Below, piece by piece: positions 50,269 to 60,063 of a stretch of 64,000 nt of DNA. Position numbers and translations under genes: made by a program. Source of the stretch: Streptomyces sp. WAC 01529 (GTDB lineage Bacteria > Actinomycetota > Actinomycetes > Streptomycetales > Streptomycetaceae); the NCBI RefSeq assembly GCF_003945545.1, contig NZ_CP029617.1, positions 930,001-994,000 on the forward strand, in the 5' to 3' direction. The notes beneath the pieces are model-generated. The model had not been told where the DNA came from, searched no databases, and saw only the letters and a list, made by a program, of their open reading frames with translations. Numbering within the stretch: position 1 is the first letter of the stretch; each line of letters starts with the position of its first letter.

Positions 50269-52119
50269 ATGCGTTCACTCAGGTCCGCGGCGGCAGTCCT
50301 GCTCACCCTCACGGCGGTGACCGGCTGCACCCGCGAGGGCGGCCGCATCGACATGGGCCCCACCGGCGGCACTCCCGTCGAGGGCGGCACGGTGACGATG
50401 GCGCTGCCCCCGGCCGCCACGCCCAACTGGATCTTCCCGATCGGCGCCCCCGGTTACGGCGGCTCGTACAACAGCGGGATCTACTCCCTCTTGTTCACGC
50501 CGGTGTACGACGCGGTGCAGGAGAAGGGGAAGGCCGGGCTGGCCTCGCACGGGCCGGGCACGCTGGGCCTTGAGCCGGCGTACAGCGACGACAACAAGAC
50601 GGTGACGGTACCGCTGCGCGAGGGCGTGAAGTGGTCCGACGGGAAGCCGGTCACCGCCCGCGACCTGGAGTTCTGGTTCCGCCTCGTCAAGGCCAACAAG
50701 GCGGAGTGGGCGGGCTATTCGGTCGGCACCATGCCCGACAACGTCAAGCGGTTCGAGACGCTCGACGACCACACCGTGCGGCTGCACCTGACACGCGCGT
50801 ACAACCCCGACTGGTTCACCGCCAACCAGCTCACCCTGCTGCGGGCCCTCCCCCAGCACGCCTGGGACGCGAAGACCGACGGCGGACCGATCGGTGACTG
50901 GGACCGCACGGCCGAGGGCGCCAAGGCCGTCTTCGCCCGGCTCATGAAACATGCGAAGAGCCTCGGTTCGTACGGCTCCGACCCGCTGTGGAAGACCGTC
51001 AACGGCCCGTGGAAGCTCGCCGGCTGGCGAGACAGCGGTCAGGTCACGATCGTGCCGAACGAGAAGTACACCGGGCCGGAGTCGGAGCGCCCGCACCTGG
51101 ACAAGGTGGTCTTCAAGCCGTTCACGACGGCCGACTCCGAGTACAACGTGCTGCGTTCGGGCGGCGTCGACTACGGCTACATCCCGCCCTCGGTGATGGC
51201 GCAGAAGGAGAAGTTCGAGGGCAGGGGCTACCGGGTCGACCCGTGGGAGGGCTGGGCGGCGACGTACATCGTCTACAACTTCAACTCCACGCACGCCGGG
51301 CCGATGATGGATCAGCTCTACATCCGGCAGGCCATGCAGCACCTCGTCGACCAGGAGGCGATGAGCGACGTCATCTGGCAGGGCAGCGCGACCCCGACGC
51401 TCGGCCCGGTGCCGGCGAAGCCGAAGAGCCAGTACCTGTCCGAGGCGATGGAGGAGAACCGGTACCCGTACGACGTGGCGAGGGCCCGGCGCCTCCTCGC
51501 CGCGCACGGCTGGCGCGCCGAGGACGGCACGGCCCGCTGCGTACGCCCCGGGACGGGCGAGGACCAGTGCGGCAAGGGCATCGAGCAGGGCACGGCGCTG
51601 GAGCTGACCCTGCTCTCCCAGTCCGGCTCGACCGAGACGACGAACATGATGCAGGAGCTGAAATCGTCGCTCTCCAAGGCCGGGATCGACCTGACCGTGC
51701 GTCAGCAGCCGCTGAACTCCGTCCTCGGCAGCTCCGTCCCGTGCCGGGCGAAGGACCCCGGCTGCGACTGGGACATGTCCTTCTTCGGGACGGCCGGCAG
51801 CTGGTACTACCCGCTCAACCCCAGCGGCGAGCAGCTCTTCTCGACCGGCGCCTCCGCCAACTTCGGCAACTACAGCGACAAGAGGGCCGACCGCGTCATC
51901 CGGGCGGTGCAGTACTCCCCCGACATGAAGGCCGTGCACGAGTACGGCGAGTACCTCGCGGAGCAGCTTCCGGTGATGTGGATGCCCAACCCGGCGTATC
52001 AGGTCTCGGTGATCCGCAACGACCTGCGCGGCGTCTCGCAGAATCCGACCGTCAGCTTCGCGCCCCAGCACTGGTACTACGTCAAGAAGCACGCCGAGCG
52101 GAAGGGTGCTGAGAAGTGA
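50269..52119 (+). CDS. Peptide/nickel-type ABC transporter substrate-binding lipoprotein
   Basis: A 616-residue family 5 solute-binding protein. The signal peptide ends in a lipobox LTAVTGC, so Cys20 should be lipidated. The family pattern LREGVKWSDGKPVTARDLEF and LTRAYNPDWF follows. It binds oligopeptides or similar ligands outside the cell. The ATG is nine bases after GGAGG. It is the first gene of an operon with two permeases and a fused ATPase, joined by 4-base overlaps or short gaps. Divergent ROK and M81 genes point to a peptide-like substrate. Confidence 0.92.
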   Translation: MRSLRSAAAVLLTLTAVTGCTREGGRIDMGPTGGTPVEGGTVTMALPPAATPNWIFPIGAPGYGGSYNSGIYSLLFTPVYDAVQEKGKAGLASHGPGTLGLEPAYSDDNKTVTVPLREGVKWSDGKPVTARDLEFWFRLVKANKAEWAGYSVGTMPDNVKRFETLDDHTVRLHLTRAYNPDWFTANQLTLLRALPQHAWDAKTDGGPIGDWDRTAEGAKAVFARLMKHAKSLGSYGSDPLWKTVNGPWKLAGWRDSGQVTIVPNEKYTGPESERPHLDKVVFKPFTTADSEYNVLRSGGVDYGYIPPSVMAQKEKFEGRGYRVDPWEGWAATYIVYNFNSTHAGPMMDQLYIRQAMQHLVDQEAMSDVIWQGSATPTLGPVPAKPKSQYLSEAMEENRYPYDVARARRLLAAHGWRAEDGTARCVRPGTGEDQCGKGIEQGTALELTLLSQSGSTETTNMMQELKSSLSKAGIDLTVRQQPLNSVLGSSVPCRAKDPGCDWDMSFFGTAGSWYYPLNPSGEQLFSTGASANFGNYSDKRADRVIRAVQYSPDMKAVHEYGEYLAEQLPVMWMPNPAYQVSVIRNDLRGVSQNPTVSFAPQHWYYVKKHAERKGAEK

Positions 52120-53165
52120 GCGGCAGCAGCAGCCCCAGCGGCTTCAGGAACCCCGTCGGACTCAAGAGCCCCGTCGGCTTCAGGGACCGCGCCGGTTTCA
52201 GGGGCCTCACCGGCTTCCCCGGCTTTCTGGTCAAGCGCCTCCTCCAGGCGGTCGTCGTCCTCTTCCTGGTCTCGGTCATCGTCTTCGTCCTTCTGCACCT
52301 GCTGCCCGGCGGCCCCGCGCGCGCCATCCTCGGCCCGAAGGGCACCCCGCAGCAGATCGAGCACTTCAACCACCAGCAGGGGTACGACCGTTCCCTGCCG
52401 ACGCAGTACGCGATGTATCTGAAGCGGCTGCTCACGGGCGACCTCGGTGAGTCCTTCAAGCTCAACTCGCCCGTCCTCGACCTCCTGAAGCAGCGCCTGC
52501 CGAAGACCCTGCTCCTGACCGTCCTCTCCACCGCCCTCGCGGTGGTCGTCGCGGTCCCGCTCGGTCTGCTCCAGGCGGTGCGGCGCGGCAAGGCGTCGGA
52601 CTACGCGCTGACGGGGCTCGCCTTCCTGATGTACGCGACGCCGGTGTTCTTCCTCGGCCTCATCATGATCATGCTGTTCGCGCAGGTCATGCCCATCTTC
52701 CCGGCGGAGGCACCGCAGGGCGAGACGGTCGGCGAACTCCTCGGCGACGTCACGGGGCTGGTGCTGCCCGTGGTCACCATGGCCTTCGGCATCATCGCGA
52801 TGTTCAGCCGCTATATGCGCTCGGCGGTGCTCGACAACCTCACCGAGGAGTACGTCCGCACCGCGATGGCCAAGGGCCAGTCGAGCCGCCGGATCATGGT
52901 CAGGCACGTTCTGCGCAACGCGCTGATCCCCCTCGCGACACTCCTCGGCCTCTACCTCCCGACCCTCTTCAGCGGCGCCCTCATCGTCGAGTCGATGTTC
53001 AACTACCCGGGCATGGGGCTGCTGTTCTGGAACGCGGCGCAGGGCTCCGACTTCCCCGTCCTGCTCGGCGTGACGCTCGTCGTCGGAGTCGCCACCGTCG
53101 TCGGCTCACTGCTCACCGACGTCCTGTACGCCGTCCTCGACCCCCGGATACGGAGCGTGGCATGA
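52116..53165 (+). CDS. ABC transporter permease (DppB/OppB type)
   Basis: A 349-residue permease with about six membrane spans. EYVRTAMAKGQSSRRIM contains the EAA loop that contacts the ATPase, and FSGALIVESMFNYPGMG is family-typical. The first 35 residues are unusual: units such as FRNPVG, LKSPVG and FRDRAG repeat every six residues before the first span (VVVLFLVSVIVFVLLHLLPG). The GTG start overlaps the stop of the binding-protein gene. Confidence 0.92.
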   Translation: MSGSSSPSGFRNPVGLKSPVGFRDRAGFRGLTGFPGFLVKRLLQAVVVLFLVSVIVFVLLHLLPGGPARAILGPKGTPQQIEHFNHQQGYDRSLPTQYAMYLKRLLTGDLGESFKLNSPVLDLLKQRLPKTLLLTVLSTALAVVVAVPLGLLQAVRRGKASDYALTGLAFLMYATPVFFLGLIMIMLFAQVMPIFPAEAPQGETVGELLGDVTGLVLPVVTMAFGIIAMFSRYMRSAVLDNLTEEYVRTAMAKGQSSRRIMVRHVLRNALIPLATLLGLYLPTLFSGALIVESMFNYPGMGLLFWNAAQGSDFPVLLGVTLVVGVATVVGSLLTDVLYAVLDPRIRSVA

Positions 53166-54067
53166 GTACCACGGCAGCCCCCGTCACCGCCCCCGGCCAG
53201 GAGGAAGCGGCGCCGGCCACGCCCTCGCTCGCCCGCCGCACCCTGCGCGTCTTCACCGGCAACAAGCTCGCCCTCACCGGCGTGGTCGTGCTCGCCCTGC
53301 TGCTCGCGTTCAGCTACCTCGGCCCGCTCCTGCACTCCACCGAGCAGATCCACACCGACCTCTCACGGGCGAACCTCCCGCCCGGCAGCCCGGGCCATCT
53401 CCTCGGCACCACCGACCTCGGCTACGACATGCTCGGCCGGCTGATGGTCGCCGGGCGCACCTCGCTCGAGATCGGCCTCGCGGCGGGCCTGTTGGCGACG
53501 CTCTTCGGCACGGTCTACGGCGCGATCGCCGGGTACTTCGGCGGCTGGGTCGACGCCACGATGATGCGGGTCACCGACGCGGCGCTCGCCATCCCCGCGA
53601 TGTTCCTGCTCGTCGTCGTCGCCGCGATCGTCACGCCCGGCAAGGGCGTCCTCATCATGATCATCGCGGCGGTCGCGTGGCTGTCCCCCGCCCGCCTGGT
53701 GCGCGGCGAGGCCCTGGCGCTGCGCGACCGGGAGTACGTCCAGGCCATGCGGATGATGGGCGGCGGCGGGGCCCGGGCCGTCTTCAAGCACATCGTGCCG
53801 AACGCCATCGGCACGGTCATCGTCAACTGCACGTTCCAGATCGCCGACGCGATCCTCTACGTCAGCTACCTCGCCTTCCTCGGCCTGAGCATCCCGCCGC
53901 CCTCGGCCGACTGGGGCTCGATGCTGTCCGCCGGCATCACCTACACCCAGAACGGCTACTGGTGGCTGATCTTCCCGCCGGGCATCGCGATCGTGCTGGT
54001 CGTCGCCGCCTTCAACTTCATCGGCGACGGACTGCGGGACGCGTTCGAAGTGCGGCTGCGGAAGTGA
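53162..54067 (+). CDS. ABC transporter permease (DppC/OppC type)
   Basis: A 301-residue permease with a short N-terminal cytosolic tail, first span LTGVVVLALLLAFSYLGPLL, and five further spans. DREYVQAMRMMGGGGARAV is the EAA loop. LGTTDLGYDMLGRLMVAGRT is the normal DppC signature. It pairs with the previous permease. Its ATG overlaps that gene's stop, and the ATPase follows after 17 bases. Confidence 0.93.
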   Translation: MSTTAAPVTAPGQEEAAPATPSLARRTLRVFTGNKLALTGVVVLALLLAFSYLGPLLHSTEQIHTDLSRANLPPGSPGHLLGTTDLGYDMLGRLMVAGRTSLEIGLAAGLLATLFGTVYGAIAGYFGGWVDATMMRVTDAALAIPAMFLLVVVAAIVTPGKGVLIMIIAAVAWLSPARLVRGEALALRDREYVQAMRMMGGGGARAVFKHIVPNAIGTVIVNCTFQIADAILYVSYLAFLGLSIPPPSADWGSMLSAGITYTQNGYWWLIFPPGIAIVLVVAAFNFIGDGLRDAFEVRLRK

Positions 54068-54084
54068 CCAGGGAGAGCAGACAG

Positions 54085-56130
54085 ATGACCGAGCCCCTCC
54101 TCACCATCGACGGCCTGCGCGTCGACATCGCCTCGCGCGAACGCACCGTCCACGCCCTCGACGGCGTCTGCCTCACCCTCGCCCCCGGCGAGGCCCTGGG
54201 CATCGTCGGCGAGTCCGGCTGCGGCAAGACCATGACCGCGCTCAGCGTCCTCGGCCTGCTGCCGCCGGGCGGCGAGATCACCGGCGGACGCGTCCTGTTC
54301 GACGGCCGCGACCTCGCCGCCGCTCCCGCGCCCGTCCTCCAGGACGTACGCGGGGACGCCATCGGCATGGTCTTCCAGGACCCGCTCACCTCCCTCAACC
54401 CCACGATGACGATCGGCGCGCAGGTGGCCGAGCCGCTGCTCCTGCACCGTCCGGACATCGGCAGGAAGGAGGCGTGGGCGCGGGCCGAGGAGATGCTGCG
54501 CCTGGTCGGCATGGCCCATCCCGCCGAGCGCATGAAGGCCTACCCCCACCAGCTGTCGGGCGGCATGCGTCAGCGCGTGGCGATCGCCATGGCCCTGGTC
54601 TGCGAGCCGAAGCTGCTCATCGCGGACGAGCCGACCACCGCGCTCGACGTGACGACGCAGCACCAGATCCTGGAACTCGTCGACGACCTGCGCTCCCGCC
54701 TCGGCATGGCGATGATCCTGGTCACCCACGACCTGGGCGTCATCGCCCACCGCGTGGACCGGGTCGCGGTGATGTACGCGGGCAAGGTCGCCGAGGAGTC
54801 GGACGTACGCGACTTGTTCGCGCGCCCGCGCCACCGCTACACCGAGGCGCTGCTCGCCGCGCTGCCCGAGCGGGCGGCCGCCAGCGGCACCGAACTGCAC
54901 ACCATCCCCGGCCTGCCGCCGAACCTCGCGGCGCGCCCCACGGGCTGCCGTTTCGCGCCGCGCTGCACCTTCGCCACCGAGGAGTGCCGCGCGGAGGAGC
55001 CGCCGCTCGCCGATGACGAGGTGCGGGGCGCGGAGCACCGGTTCGCGTGCTTCCATCCCGTACCGGACGAGGCCGCCTCGCAGGACGAGGTCGTGGTCCC
55101 GCCGGCCGTTCCCCCGGCCGCCGCCCCCGGGGGCGTCCTCCTCGAACTCGACGCCCTGGTCAAGGAGTTCCCGCTCAAGGGCGGCCCGTTCTCGCGCGGC
55201 CGGGGCACGGTCAGCGCGGTCGGCGGGGTCTCGCTCACGATCCGCGAGGGCGAGACGTACGGCATGGTCGGCGAGTCCGGCTGCGGCAAGACCACGCTCG
55301 GGCGGATCGTCGCGGGCCTGGAGGCCCCGACCGCCGGTGCGGTGCGCTTCGGGGGCGCCGATCCGTCGCGGATGCCGCGGGCCGAGCGGCGCGCGCACCG
55401 GCGCCGCGTCCAGCTGATGTTCCAGGACTCGACCGCCGCGATGGACCCGCGCATGCGGGTCGGCGAGATCCTGCGCGAGCCGCTGGTGATCCAGGGCGTG
55501 GGCGGCCGCGCCGAGCAGGAGGCGCTGGTCGCCGAACTCCTCGACGCCGTCGGTCTGCCGCGCGGCGCGGTGCACCGCTACCCGCACGAGTTCTCCGGCG
55601 GCCAGCGGCAACGCCTGGGTCTGGCGCGGGCGTTGACGCTCTCGCCCGACCTGGTGGTCGCCGACGAGCCGGTCTCCGCGCTCGACGTGTCCGTGCAGGC
55701 ACAGATCCTGAACCTGATGCGGCAGCTCCAGCGCGAGCGCGGCCTGACCTATCTGTTCATCTCGCACGACCTGGCCGTCGTACGCCATCTGGCGGACACG
55801 GTCGGCGTGATGTACCTCGGCAAACTGGTGGAGTCGGGCCCGGCCGCACAGGTGTACGCGCATCCCCTGCACCCCTACACACGCGGCCTGCTCGACACCG
55901 TCAACCTCCCCGACCCGCAGGCCGCGTCGGGCACGCAGCCGGCGCCCCTGGAGGGCGAGACCCCGTCCGCGGCGCGGCCCCCTTCGGGTTGCCGCTTCCG
56001 CACCCGCTGCCCCCTCGCCCAGGAGGTGTGCGCGACGGCCGAGCCGCCCGTGACCACGCCGAACGGCCCGGCCCACCAGGTGGCATGCCACTTCCCCCTG
56101 GCCGCGCCTCGGCTAGCGTCGGCGGTGTGA
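54085..56130 (+). CDS. Fused double ATP-binding protein of the peptide ABC transporter (DppD-DppF type)
   Basis: A 681-residue protein with two complete ABC cassettes on one chain. Both have Walker A GESGCGKT; signatures are QLSGGMRQR and FSGGQRQR; Walker B regions are LLIADEPTTALD and LVVADEPVSALD. Each half ends with the oligopeptide-transporter extension containing Cys-rich GCRFAPRCTFA and GCRFRTRCPLA. Usually two genes code for these. The fused form would ensure equal amounts. GGGAGAG lies before the ATG. Confidence 0.93.
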   Translation: MTEPLLTIDGLRVDIASRERTVHALDGVCLTLAPGEALGIVGESGCGKTMTALSVLGLLPPGGEITGGRVLFDGRDLAAAPAPVLQDVRGDAIGMVFQDPLTSLNPTMTIGAQVAEPLLLHRPDIGRKEAWARAEEMLRLVGMAHPAERMKAYPHQLSGGMRQRVAIAMALVCEPKLLIADEPTTALDVTTQHQILELVDDLRSRLGMAMILVTHDLGVIAHRVDRVAVMYAGKVAEESDVRDLFARPRHRYTEALLAALPERAAASGTELHTIPGLPPNLAARPTGCRFAPRCTFATEECRAEEPPLADDEVRGAEHRFACFHPVPDEAASQDEVVVPPAVPPAAAPGGVLLELDALVKEFPLKGGPFSRGRGTVSAVGGVSLTIREGETYGMVGESGCGKTTLGRIVAGLEAPTAGAVRFGGADPSRMPRAERRAHRRRVQLMFQDSTAAMDPRMRVGEILREPLVIQGVGGRAEQEALVAELLDAVGLPRGAVHRYPHEFSGGQRQRLGLARALTLSPDLVVADEPVSALDVSVQAQILNLMRQLQRERGLTYLFISHDLAVVRHLADTVGVMYLGKLVESGPAAQVYAHPLHPYTRGLLDTVNLPDPQAASGTQPAPLEGETPSAARPPSGCRFRTRCPLAQEVCATAEPPVTTPNGPAHQVACHFPLAAPRLASAV

Positions 56131-57023
56131 GACTCCCCGATGTCCTTGCGCAGCGCCCGGTCGTCCTGGACGGCGGCCTGGCCCACCAGCTGGAGGCCGC
56201 AGGCCACGACCTGAGCGACGCCCTGTGGTCTGCGCGGCTGCTCGCCGACGAGCCCGCGGCGATCGAGGCGGCCCACCGCGCGTACTACGAGGCGGGCGCC
56301 GAGGTCGCCATCACCGCGAGCTACCAGGCGACGTACGAAGGGTTCGCGCGGCGCGGCATCGATGCGCGCCGCACCACCGAACTGTTGTGCCTGAGCGTGG
56401 AGTTGGCGCGTCGCGCCGGGTCCGGGCTCGGCCGTGAGGTGTGGGTGGCCGCGTCGGCGGGCCCCTATGGCGCGATGCTCGCCGACGGCTCCGAGTACCG
56501 GGGGCGGTACGGCCTCACCGTCGACGAGCTGGAACGCTTCCACCGGCCCCGTCTGGAGACCCTCGCCGCGGCCGACCCGGACGTCCTGGCCCTGGAGACG
56601 GTCCCCGACGCCGACGAGGCCCGGGCGCTGCTGCGCGCGGTGCGCGGTCTGGGGGTGCCCGCCTGGCTGTCGTACAGCGTCGCGGGCGGCCGCACGCGCG
56701 CGGGCCAGCCCCTCGACGAGGCCTTCGCGCTCGCCGCCGACGTGGACGAGGTGATCGCGGTCGGCGTGAACTGCTGCGATCCGCGCGAGGCCGCCGCTGC
56801 CGTCTCGCTGGCCGCGCGTGTCACCGGCAAACCCGTGGTCGTCTACCCCAACAGCGGGGAGGAGTGGGACGCCGGTGCCCGGTCCTGGCGCGGCCCCTCG
56901 CGGTTCGCGGCCGGTCAGGTGGAGGGCTGGCGGGCGGCGGGGGCGCGGCTCGTCGGCGGCTGCTGCCGGGTGGGGCCCGCGGTGATCACGGAGATCGCGC
57001 GGGAGCTGACGGCGTCGGACTGA
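56127..57023 (+). CDS. mmuM: Homocysteine S-methyltransferase (MmuM-like)
   Basis: A 298-residue TIM-barrel enzyme. The zinc-binding cysteines are in GVNCCDP and VGGCCRVGP, and LDGGLAHQLEAAGHDL starts the fold. It transfers a methyl group from S-methylmethionine or SAM to homocysteine and makes methionine. The GTG start overlaps the stop of the ABC ATPase gene (GTGA), which is odd for this function and suggests co-regulation with the transporter, perhaps for uptake of a methyl donor. Confidence 0.92.
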   Translation: MRLPDVLAQRPVVLDGGLAHQLEAAGHDLSDALWSARLLADEPAAIEAAHRAYYEAGAEVAITASYQATYEGFARRGIDARRTTELLCLSVELARRAGSGLGREVWVAASAGPYGAMLADGSEYRGRYGLTVDELERFHRPRLETLAAADPDVLALETVPDADEARALLRAVRGLGVPAWLSYSVAGGRTRAGQPLDEAFALAADVDEVIAVGVNCCDPREAAAAVSLAARVTGKPVVVYPNSGEEWDAGARSWRGPSRFAAGQVEGWRAAGARLVGGCCRVGPAVITEIARELTASD

Positions 57024-57155
57024 GGCCGGGCAGCTGGGGCCGGAAGGCCGGGACACGGTGGTGACCTGCGGGAACGCCGCTCGGGAGGGTGACTGTCAGT
57101 GGCGGGGTGCAGACTGGCAAAAGCCTGAGACAACGACGTCCCGGAGGTGGCCGCC

Positions 57156-58241
57156 ATGGCCGATGTTCTGCTCACCGTAGGCACCCGCAAAGGCCTGTTC
57201 ATCGGCCGCAGGCGCGAGGGCGCCTGGGAGTTCGACGACAGTCCGTACTTCAACGCCCAGGCGGTGTACTCCGTCGCGATCGACACCCGGGGCCGCACGC
57301 CGCGCCTGCTCGTCGGCGGCGACAGCGCGCACTGGGGCCCGTCCGTGTTCCACTCCGACGACCTCGGCCGGACGTGGGCGGAGCCCGCCAAGCCCGCCGT
57401 GAAGTTCCCCAAGGACACCGGGGCGTCGCTGGAGCGGGTGTGGCAGCTGCACCCCGCGGCCGCCGAACCGGACGTGGTGTACGCGGGCACGGAACCGGCC
57501 GCGCTGTACCGCTCGGAGGACCGCGGCGAGAGCTTCGCGCTCGTCCGTCCGCTCTGGGAGCACCCCACGCGCTCCAAGTGGGTGCCGGGCGGGGGCGGCG
57601 AGGGGCTGCACACCGTCCTGACCGACGCCCGCGACGCCCGCGCGGTGACGGTCGCGGTCTCCACCGCCGGGGTGTTCCGCACCCTCGACGGCGGCGACAG
57701 CTGGGCCCCGTCGAACAAGGGCGTCTCCGCGGTGTTCCTGCCCGAGCCGAACCCCGAGTTCGGGCAGTGCGTGCACAAGGTCGCGCGGGACGCGGCCGAC
57801 CCGGACCGGCTGTATCTGCAGAACCACTGGGGGGTGTACCGCAGCGACGACGCGGGCGCGCACTGGACGGACATCGGCGGCGGCCTCCCCTCCGACTTCG
57901 GCTTCGCCGCGGTCGCCCACCCGCACCGCGGCGGCACGGCGTACGTCTTCCCGATCACCGCGGACAGCGACCGGGTCCCCGCCGACCGCCGCTGCCGCGT
58001 CTACCGCACGGCGGACGCGGGCAAGAGCTGGGAGCCGCTCAGCGCGGGCCTGCCCCAGGAGGACCACTACGGCACGGTGCTGCGGGACGCCATGTGCAGC
58101 GACGACAACGACCCGGCGGGCCTCTACTTCGGCAATCGCAACGGCGAGGTGTACGCCTCGGCGGACGACGGCGACAGCTGGCGGCTGCTCGCCTCGCACC
58201 TGCCGGACGTGCTGTGCGTGCGGGCCGCGGCCATCGGTTGA
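57156..58241 (+). CDS. BNR/VPS10-type beta-propeller protein (sialidase-like fold)
   Basis: A 361-residue beta-propeller. Asp-box-like turns recur (SDDLGRTWAE, SEDRGESFAL, LDGGDSWAP, SDDAGAHWTD, TADAGKSWEP, SADDGDSWRL). The start MADVLLTVGTRKGLFIGRRR is common among actinobacterial glycosyl-hydrolase-like proteins of unknown activity. There is no signal peptide, so it should be cytosolic, and sialidase catalysis is unlikely. The ATG at 57156 is eight bases after GGAGG. Function is unknown. Confidence 0.85.
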   Translation: MADVLLTVGTRKGLFIGRRREGAWEFDDSPYFNAQAVYSVAIDTRGRTPRLLVGGDSAHWGPSVFHSDDLGRTWAEPAKPAVKFPKDTGASLERVWQLHPAAAEPDVVYAGTEPAALYRSEDRGESFALVRPLWEHPTRSKWVPGGGGEGLHTVLTDARDARAVTVAVSTAGVFRTLDGGDSWAPSNKGVSAVFLPEPNPEFGQCVHKVARDAADPDRLYLQNHWGVYRSDDAGAHWTDIGGGLPSDFGFAAVAHPHRGGTAYVFPITADSDRVPADRRCRVYRTADAGKSWEPLSAGLPQEDHYGTVLRDAMCSDDNDPAGLYFGNRNGEVYASADDGDSWRLLASHLPDVLCVRAAAIG

Positions 58242-58274
58242 TCGACGCCGCCGCTACGGCAGTAGGGTGACGCC

Positions 58275-58952
58275 GTGGCACCACGACCCTTGCATGAGAT
58301 CGTCGAAGCCGGCTGGGCCAAGGCCCTGGAGCCGGTGGCCGAACGGATCGCCGGGATGGGGGACTTCCTGCGCGCGGAGATCGCCGCGGGACGCACCTAT
58401 CTCCCGGCGGGAGCGAACGTGCTGCGCGCGTTCCAGCAGCCCTTCGACGACGTCCGCGTCCTGATCGTCGGCCAGGACCCCTACCCCACGCCCGGTCACG
58501 CGGTGGGGCTCTCGTTCTCGGTCGCGCCCGACGTGCGGCCGCTGCCCGGCAGCCTCATCAACATCTACCGCGAGATGCACACCGACCTGGGCCTGCCCCC
58601 GCCGTCCAACGGCGACCTCACACCCTGGACCCAGCAGGGCGTCCTGCTCCTCAACAGGGCGCTCACCACGGCCCCGCGCAAGCCCGCAGCGCACCGCGGC
58701 AAGGGCTGGGAAGAGGTCACCGAGCAGGCGATCCGGGCACTGGCGGCGCGCGGGAAGCCGCTGGTGTCGATCCTGTGGGGGCGTGACGCGCGCAATCTGC
58801 GGCCGCTGCTCGGGCAGTTGCCGTCGGTGGAGTCCTCGCACCCCTCCCCCATGTCGGCGGACCGCGGCTTCTTCGGCTCGCGCCCCTTCAGCCGGGCCAA
58901 CGACCTGCTGGTGCGGCAGGGGGCGCAGCCGGTGGACTGGCGGCTGCCGTGA
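58275..58952 (+). CDS. ung: Uracil-DNA glycosylase, family 1
   Basis: A 225-residue enzyme. The water-activating loop [20 protein letters not shown] (Asp68 catalytic) and the DNA-intercalation loop [16 protein letters not shown] with the catalytic His are complete. It removes uracil that arises from cytosine deamination. High-GC genomes often carry more than one. The GTG start at 58275 lies 33 bases after the beta-propeller gene. The stop overlaps the kinase gene as GTGA. Confidence 0.95.
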   Translation: MAPRPLHEIVEAGWAKALEPVAERIAGMGDFLRAEIAAGRTYLPAGANVLRAFQQPFDDVRVLIVGQDPYPTPGHAVGLSFSVAPDVRPLPGSLINIYREMHTDLGLPPPSNGDLTPWTQQGVLLLNRALTTAPRKPAAHRGKGWEEVTEQAIRALAARGKPLVSILWGRDARNLRPLLGQLPSVESSHPSPMSADRGFFGSRPFSRANDLLVRQGAQPVDWRLP

Positions 58953-59968
58953 CCGGCGCGGCGCGGGCGCTCACCGGCGCGGCGTGGGTGCTCGGCGTCG
59001 ACTCGGGGGGCTCGGGGCTGCGAGCGGCCCTCACCCCGGCGGACGGCACGCCCGGCCGGGGCCAGACGCTCTCGCCGGAGCCGGTCAGCTCCACGGAACC
59101 GGTGCGCACCGGGGCGCGTGGCATCGACGCCGGGCACTTCATGGAGTGCGTCCTGCCCCTGGCGAGGGCGTTGCTGGAGCGGGCGGGCGGCGGGCGGATC
59201 ACGGCCGTCGCCATCGGCGCGACGGGAATGGCGACCCTCGGTGAGGAGCTGCGCGCCGAGCTGCCGTCCGCGCTCGAAGAGAGCCTGGGCGTACGGCGCC
59301 TGGCGCTCGCCGCCGACGCCGTCACCGCGTACGCGGGCGCGCTCGGCGAGCGCCCTGGAGCGGTCGTCGCCGCGGGCACCGGCATGATCGCGATCGGCAC
59401 GGACCTCATGGCCTGGCGCCGCGCCGACGGGTGGGGCCATCTGCTCGGGGACTGCGGAGGCGGCGCCTGGATCGGCCGCGCGGGGCTCGAAGCGGCGCTG
59501 CGGGCGCACGACGGCAGGCGGGGCGGTTCCCCGGCGCTCCTCGCGCGCGCGGAGAAGTTGTTCGGGCCGCTGGCCGGGCTGCCGGGGCAGCTCTACCCCC
59601 GCGCCGACCGGCCCGCGGTCCTCGCCTCCTTCGCGCCCGAGGTGGCCGGCTGCGCGGCGCGGGACGCCGTGGCGTCCGGCATCCTGCGGGACGCGGCGCG
59701 CCACATCGCCGAGGCGGCCGCGGCCGTCTGCCCGCCGTCCGGGAGGTGCGAAGTCGCCCTCACCGGCGGCCTGTTCAAGATGGGCGAGCCGCTGCTCGCC
59801 CCGCTCCGCGAGGAGCTTGCCGGTCAACTGCCGCACGCACGGACGGTTCCCGCGGCCGGTGACCCGCTGGCCGGGGCCCTGCGCATGGCGGCCGATGCCG
59901 CCGGGGGCCGGTTGCGGCTGCCGCTCGACACGGGCCTGCTCTCCGTCCACGGAGAAGGCGACAGTTGA
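58949..59968 (+). CDS. BadF/BadG-type N-acetylglucosamine kinase-like ATPase
   Basis: A 339-residue ASKHA-fold protein. The phosphate-1 loop [14 protein letters not shown] and the [10 protein letters not shown] loop are clear, and [19 protein letters not shown] is the hallmark of the GlcNAc-kinase/BadF group. It likely phosphorylates N-acetylglucosamine or another sugar, or it may be an activator ATPase. Its GTG overlaps the ung stop, although the two functions are not obviously linked. GlcNAc use is often under DasR, and a DasR-like site is found near 62206. Confidence 0.88.
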   Translation: MTGAARALTGAAWVLGVDSGGSGLRAALTPADGTPGRGQTLSPEPVSSTEPVRTGARGIDAGHFMECVLPLARALLERAGGGRITAVAIGATGMATLGEELRAELPSALEESLGVRRLALAADAVTAYAGALGERPGAVVAAGTGMIAIGTDLMAWRRADGWGHLLGDCGGGAWIGRAGLEAALRAHDGRRGGSPALLARAEKLFGPLAGLPGQLYPRADRPAVLASFAPEVAGCAARDAVASGILRDAARHIAEAAAAVCPPSGRCEVALTGGLFKMGEPLLAPLREELAGQLPHARTVPAAGDPLAGALRMAADAAGGRLRLPLDTGLLSVHGEGDS

Positions 59969-60063
59969 CCTCTACGTAATTCATCAGACAAAAACGGACT
60001 TATACCGCCCACCCGTACCCTCCCCGAACAGCGGGGCTCCGCAAGCCAGTAGCATGCGGGCGC

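Noticed and set aside
57156..58241. Secreted sialidase
   Set aside because: Asp-box-like turns are present, but there is no signal peptide and no Arg triad or Tyr/Glu catalytic set could be identified.
59965..60006. TTGACC and TATACC before the CbiX-like gene as a promoter pair
   Set aside because: The spacing is about 30 bases, too long for a normal promoter.
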